This document shows, in pieces, positions 60,771 through 64,000 of a stretch of 64,000 nucleotides of DNA (its first letter is position 1; every line of letters begins with the position of its first letter). The stretch covers positions 2,232,001-2,296,000 of the forward strand of contig NZ_CP113063.1 of assembly GCF_026625785.1 (NCBI RefSeq), read 5' to 3'. The position numbers and the translations under genes are program-made. The stretch comes from Gordonia sp. SL306. Its GTDB lineage: Bacteria > Actinomycetota > Actinomycetes > Mycobacteriales > Mycobacteriaceae. The notes under the pieces are model-generated. The model ran no database searches, was not told the origin of the DNA, and saw only the letters and a list, made by a program, of their open reading frames with translations.

Positions 60771-61820
60771 TTATAGTCCCGCCTCGTCGGCCACCGCCAC
60801 CGCACGGGCCACGAAATTGTCGACATGGGCCGGTGTCGGCACGCCGGCGGCCGCTCGGTTGGCGGGATTCTCGCGTGCCCTCCGCAGAACGCCTTCGGCG
60901 ATGATCGCGACCTTCCAGAGTCCCAGTGCGTGCCAGTACCGCAGTGCCTGTGGATCGCGTCCGGTTCGATCCAGGTAGGCCTGCGCCAGCTGGTCACGAT
61001 CGGGAAACCCGTCCATGACCTCGACCGGGTCGCCCAGCACCACGGCGTCGGTCCGCTCCGGCCAGTAGGCCAGCGTGCTGCCGATGTCGGCAAGCGGATC
61101 GCCCAGCGTCGACAGTTCCCAATCCAGTACCGCCGACACCGCTCCCGACTCCGGGCCGATCATCACGTTGCGGATGTGGAAGTCGCCGTGCACAAGAGTC
61201 GTCTCGTGCTGTTCCGGGATGTTGTCGGACAGACGCGCGGTGAGGGTGTCGAGGTCCGGGATGTCGCGCGTCTTCGACTTCTCCCACTGCGCGCTCCACC
61301 GCTTGAGCTGGCGCGGGGCATAAGGCTTGTGACTTGCGAGGTCCGCGAGCCCGACCGTATCCAGATCCACCGCATGGATGTGGGCGAGCGTTTCGGTCAT
61401 CGCCGCGCCGACGGCGCTGCGGACCTCTGGCGACACCTTCTCGCCCGCACTGCGATCGGTCAGCACCGACCCGTCGACGAACTCCATCGCCACGATCGGC
61501 ACCGGGCTGACGGCGGCGTCGTCGCACACCCCGTAGATGCGTGGAACCGGAACGTCGGTCGCCGCCAACGCGTCGAGAATCCGCGCCTCGCGGGCGACAT
61601 CGTGCGCCGAGGCCAGCAGGTGGCCCACCGGCGGCCGACGGAGCACCCATTGTCCGCCTGCCTCGTCGCGGACCGTGTAGGTCAGGTTCGACTGACCGAA
61701 ACCGACACGTGTACAGGTGATCTCACCCGACGTCTCGACGCCTGCCGTCCGAAGCCACCCGACCAAAGCGGTCAGGTCGGTGTCGGGGATGGGCGTTCCG
61801 GTCGTCACGCCGGCGCTCAT
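60771..61820 (-). CDS. Phosphotransferase, APH/ACAD10 family
   Basis: A 349-residue protein starting at ATG 61820, overlapping the acyl-CoA dehydrogenase stop by 4 nt. It has the kinase-like APH fold: [11 protein letters not shown] near residue 40, the catalytic loop [10 protein letters not shown] near residues 210-219 and the metal motif [14 protein letters not shown] near 228-241. Members next to acyl-CoA dehydrogenases (as in ACAD10/11) phosphorylate 4-hydroxy acyl-CoAs so they can enter beta-oxidation. That role fits here. A longer open frame upstream is a shadow of the dehydrogenase gene. Confidence 0.88.
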   Translation of the reverse strand: MSAGVTTGTPIPDTDLTALVGWLRTAGVETSGEITCTRVGFGQSNLTYTVRDEAGGQWVLRRPPVGHLLASAHDVAREARILDALAATDVPVPRIYGVCDDAAVSPVPIVAMEFVDGSVLTDRSAGEKVSPEVRSAVGAAMTETLAHIHAVDLDTVGLADLASHKPYAPRQLKRWSAQWEKSKTRDIPDLDTLTARLSDNIPEQHETTLVHGDFHIRNVMIGPESGAVSAVLDWELSTLGDPLADIGSTLAYWPERTDAVVLGDPVEVMDGFPDRDQLAQAYLDRTGRDPQALRYWHALGLWKVAIIAEGVLRRARENPANRAAAGVPTPAHVDNFVARAVAVADEAGL

Positions 61821-63082
61821 CGGGAGACGAGCGCCTGATCCGATACGCCCGCCACCGTCTCCGGTGCCGACGCAGCATCCCGATATGGCCGGAGCTCTCG
61901 ACGAGCGATGGCCCGCTTGTGGACCTCGTCCGGACCATCGGCCAGGCGAAGCGTGCGGATGTGGGCGTACGCCATCGCCAATGGGAAGTCGTCGGTGACG
62001 CCGCCACCACCGTGCACCTGGATCGCGCGGTCGATGATCTTCAACGCGATGTTGGGCGCGGCGATCTTGATGGCGGCGATCTCGGTGGCGGCAGCCTTGT
62101 TGCCCACCGTGTCCATCATCGCCGCGGCCTTGAGCGTGAGCAGCCGGACCATCTCGATGTCGATGCGCGCCTCGGCAATCCAGTCCTGGATGTTGGCGCG
62201 ATCGGCGATCGGCTGCCCGAAGGTGACGCGCTGGGTGGCGCGGGTGCACATCAGCTCCAGGGCGCGCTCGGCGATCCCGATGGTCCGCATGCAGTGATGG
62301 ATCCGGCCGGGGCCCAGGCGCGCCTGACTGATCGCGAAGCCCTCGCCCTCACCCTTGAGCACGTCCTTAGCGGGCACACGGACGTTCTCGAAGACCAGCT
62401 CGCCGTGGCTCTCGCGGTCGACATAACCGAAGACGGGAAGGTTGCGCAGGATGGTGAGGCCGGGCGCATCGGTGGGGACGACCATCATCGACTGCTGGCG
62501 ATGGGTGGCGGCCGCCGGATCGGTCTTGCCCATCACGATCAGGACCTTGCAGTCGGGACGAACTGCGTTGGAGGCGAACCACTTGCGGCCGTTGAGAACG
62601 TACTCGTCGCCGTCCCGCACCATCGAGAGCTCCACGTTGGTGGCGTCCGAACTCGCGACTCCTGGCTCGGTCATGGCGAACGCGGATGCGATCTCACCGT
62701 CGAGGAGCGGCTGGAGATAGAGCTTCTTGTGCTCGTCGGTCCCGAAGAGCGTGAGCACCTCCATGTTGCCGGTGTCGGGCGCGTTGCAGTTAAAGACCTC
62801 CGGGGCCCACGCCACACGTCCCATGATCTCGGCCAATGGTGCATATTCCAGATTCGTCAGCCCCGGACCCCATTCCGCGTGCGGATGGAAGAGGTTCCAC
62901 AGCCCGGCCTCTTTGGCCTTCGCCTTGAGCTCCAACAGGATCGGCGGTGTCGCGTGGGGGTTCTCCGACTCGCGCATCTGCTGATCGAACACCGACTCGT
63001 TGGGGTAGACGTGGGTGTCCATGAAGTCCAGCAACTGCGCGCGGTACTTCTCGGTCCGTTCAGACGGGTTGAGCAGGTCCAT
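61817..63082 (-). CDS. Acyl-CoA dehydrogenase
   Basis: A 421-residue protein starting at ATG 63082 with AAGGAG upstream. The ACAD fold is clear: the flavin-contact region [18 protein letters not shown] (split by position) near residue 150, the FAD motif [15 protein letters not shown] near residue 365 and the ending [16 protein letters not shown]. It would oxidise acyl-CoA with electrons going to ETF. It is coupled to the APH-type phosphotransferase, which matches the ACAD10/11 pairing that handles hydroxylated fatty acids. Confidence 0.92.
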   Translation of the reverse strand: MDLLNPSERTEKYRAQLLDFMDTHVYPNESVFDQQMRESENPHATPPILLELKAKAKEAGLWNLFHPHAEWGPGLTNLEYAPLAEIMGRVAWAPEVFNCNAPDTGNMEVLTLFGTDEHKKLYLQPLLDGEIASAFAMTEPGVASSDATNVELSMVRDGDEYVLNGRKWFASNAVRPDCKVLIVMGKTDPAAATHRQQSMMVVPTDAPGLTILRNLPVFGYVDRESHGELVFENVRVPAKDVLKGEGEGFAISQARLGPGRIHHCMRTIGIAERALELMCTRATQRVTFGQPIADRANIQDWIAEARIDIEMVRLLTLKAAAMMDTVGNKAAATEIAAIKIAAPNIALKIIDRAIQVHGGGGVTDDFPLAMAYAHIRTLRLADGPDEVHKRAIARRELRPYRDAASAPETVAGVSDQALVSR

Positions 63083-63092
63083 CGGTGACTCC

Positions 63093-63914
63093 TTACGACG
63101 TGGTCTCTTTGAGGCCCTGTTGGTACCGCCGCATCCCGCGCAGCCAGCGGTCGTAGTCGGCACTCTTGTGCCGATACATCTCGAGAACCTCGGGATGGGG
63201 AAGGATGAGGAAACGTTCGTCGCCGAGGGCGTCGATCACGGTGTCGGCGACCTCGGACGGGGTCAGCACGCGTCCCGCGGTCTCGACCGCGCGCTGCATG
63301 AGTCGCGCATCCTCGTCGTCGGGAACGTCGTCAGGACGCAGCAATTTGGTGTCGACACCCATCGGGCACAGACAACTCGCTCGGACCCCGCGATCGCCGT
63401 AGGTGACGTTGAGCCACTCGGCGAATCCGACGGCCGCATGTTTGGTGACGGAATAGGTGGCAGAGCCGAGTTGCGTGAGGAGGCCGGCCGCCGATGCGGT
63501 CCCGACGAAGTAGCCACTGCCGCGTTCGACCCACTCCGGTACGAGCCGTCGAGCAGCGCGAATGTGTCCCATCACGTTGACGTCGATGACCTGCGACCAC
63601 TCGTCGTCGGAGGCGAACAGACCTGGGGCTCCGCCGATTCCGGCGTTGGCGAAGTAGAGGTCGACCGGACCGAACCGTGATTCGGCCAGTTCGATCACCG
63701 CGTCGATATGGGTCGTCGAGGTCGCGTCACCCGCGATGGACGCCACCGCCCCGGGCACCGAGGTCTCGATCCCCGTCGCCACGGTCTCGAGGCTGATCTG
63801 GTTCAGATCGGTGACGACGACGCGCGCACCCTGGGTGACCAGAGCTTGAGCGATCGCGGCACCGATTCCTCCGGCACCGCCGGTCACGATGGCCACCTTG
63901 CCGTCGAGTTGCAT
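63093..63914 (-). CDS. Short-chain dehydrogenase/reductase
   Basis: A 273-residue protein starting at ATG 63914, with AAAGGG six bases upstream; ATG 63920 abuts that site. The NAD(P) motif TGGAGGIG is at residues 11-18, NAG near 90-92, and the catalytic Ser141, Tyr154 and Lys158 (YSVTK) are all present. It is the first gene of the operon with acyl-CoA dehydrogenase, phosphotransferase and TetR. A role in oxidising or reducing a hydroxyacyl intermediate is inferred. Confidence 0.9.
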   Translation of the reverse strand: MQLDGKVAIVTGGAGGIGAAIAQALVTQGARVVVTDLNQISLETVATGIETSVPGAVASIAGDATSTTHIDAVIELAESRFGPVDLYFANAGIGGAPGLFASDDEWSQVIDVNVMGHIRAARRLVPEWVERGSGYFVGTASAAGLLTQLGSATYSVTKHAAVGFAEWLNVTYGDRGVRASCLCPMGVDTKLLRPDDVPDDEDARLMQRAVETAGRVLTPSEVADTVIDALGDERFLILPHPEVLEMYRHKSADYDRWLRGMRRYQQGLKETTS

Positions 63915-63943
63915 ACACATCCCTTTGCCAACGAATTTGAACG

Positions 63944-63976
63944 TGAACCTACTTGAAGTTGTGTTCAGGTTCAAGT
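63944..63976. promoter_or_regulatory. Nested inverted repeats upstream of the SDR operon
   Basis: TGAACCT (63944-63950) is inverted as AGGTTCA (63967-63973), and ACTTGAA (63951-63957) as TTCAAGT (63970-63976). The nested symmetry lies 30-62 bp upstream of the first gene of an operon that ends in a TetR gene. A binding site for that TetR is likely by position. The true outer boundary may lie past the window edge. Confidence 0.5.
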
Positions 63977-64000
63977 GTGGCGAAAGGGTGACAAATCCCC

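Noticed and set aside
1..64000. rRNA, tRNA, riboswitch and replication-origin signals.
   Set aside because: None was recognised by eye; a covariance-model search would be needed to exclude small structured RNAs.

Overview
The window is chromosomal DNA from a high-G+C, mycolic-acid-type actinomycete (Mycobacteriales), most likely Gordonia or a close relative. The evidence is G+C-rich coding in both strands, many GTG starts and 4-nt ATGA couplings, ESX/type VII secretion (WXG/EspC-like) proteins, FadD/FadE-type lipid enzymes, a DUF3556 membrane protein, a PbpLipo-like penicillin-binding lipoprotein and a Stf0 sulfotransferase. The genus is inferred; no rRNA or tRNA gene is present to confirm it. 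No CRISPR array, integrase, transposase or prophage structure was seen.

Layout. 1-4 kb: the 5' part of a WXG-type secreted protein (runs off the left edge), a secreted protein, a more A+T-rich membrane protein and an epoxide hydrolase. 4-11.8 kb: an alkyl-sulfate utilisation locus, with a minus-strand operon MFS transporter / alkyl sulfatase / two DUF202 proteins divergent from a PucR-type regulator coupled to an AlkK-like acyl-CoA ligase. 11.8-16 kb: lipase, small membrane protein, PASTA-like lipoprotein, methyltransferase/TetR pair and a decayed gene fragment. 16-25 kb: XRE-cupin regulator divergent from a PLP enzyme and an NhaC-type antiporter. The 3' end of the antiporter gene is duplicated as a 365-bp perfect direct repeat, and between the two copies sits a four-gene type VII effector cassette. 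Two secreted proteins follow. 25-35 kb: secreted lipase, GNAT, DUF3556 protein preceded by a palindromic operator, and a coupled LysR / penicillin-recognising serine hydrolase followed by a PBP. 35-41.5 kb: SNF2 helicase, alkaline-phosphatase-fold hydrolase, aldo/keto reductase and MarR. 41.6-49.7 kb: a fully coupled peptide-type ABC importer operon divergent from two flavin monooxygenase-family genes resembling DszA and DszC. 49.7-57.3 kb: a 40-aa basic peptide, phosphatase, phytoene-dehydrogenase-like protein, DUF1266 protein, lipoprotein, Stf0 sulfotransferase and a sulfatase. 57.5-64 kb: phosphotriesterase-family protein and acyl-CoA synthetase, then an SDR / acyl-CoA dehydrogenase / phosphotransferase / TetR operon.

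How the genes fit together. Three separate loci handle sulfur esters or organosulfur compounds: alkyl sulfatase plus fatty-acid activation, ABC importer plus Dsz-like monooxygenases, and sulfotransferase plus sulfatase. Lipid degradation is the second theme. The feature most in need of a second look is the type VII cassette bracketed by the perfect nhaC 3' duplication. The second is a family of degenerate 21-nt tandem repeats found at four intergenic sites, three of them abutting the 3' end of a minus-strand gene.
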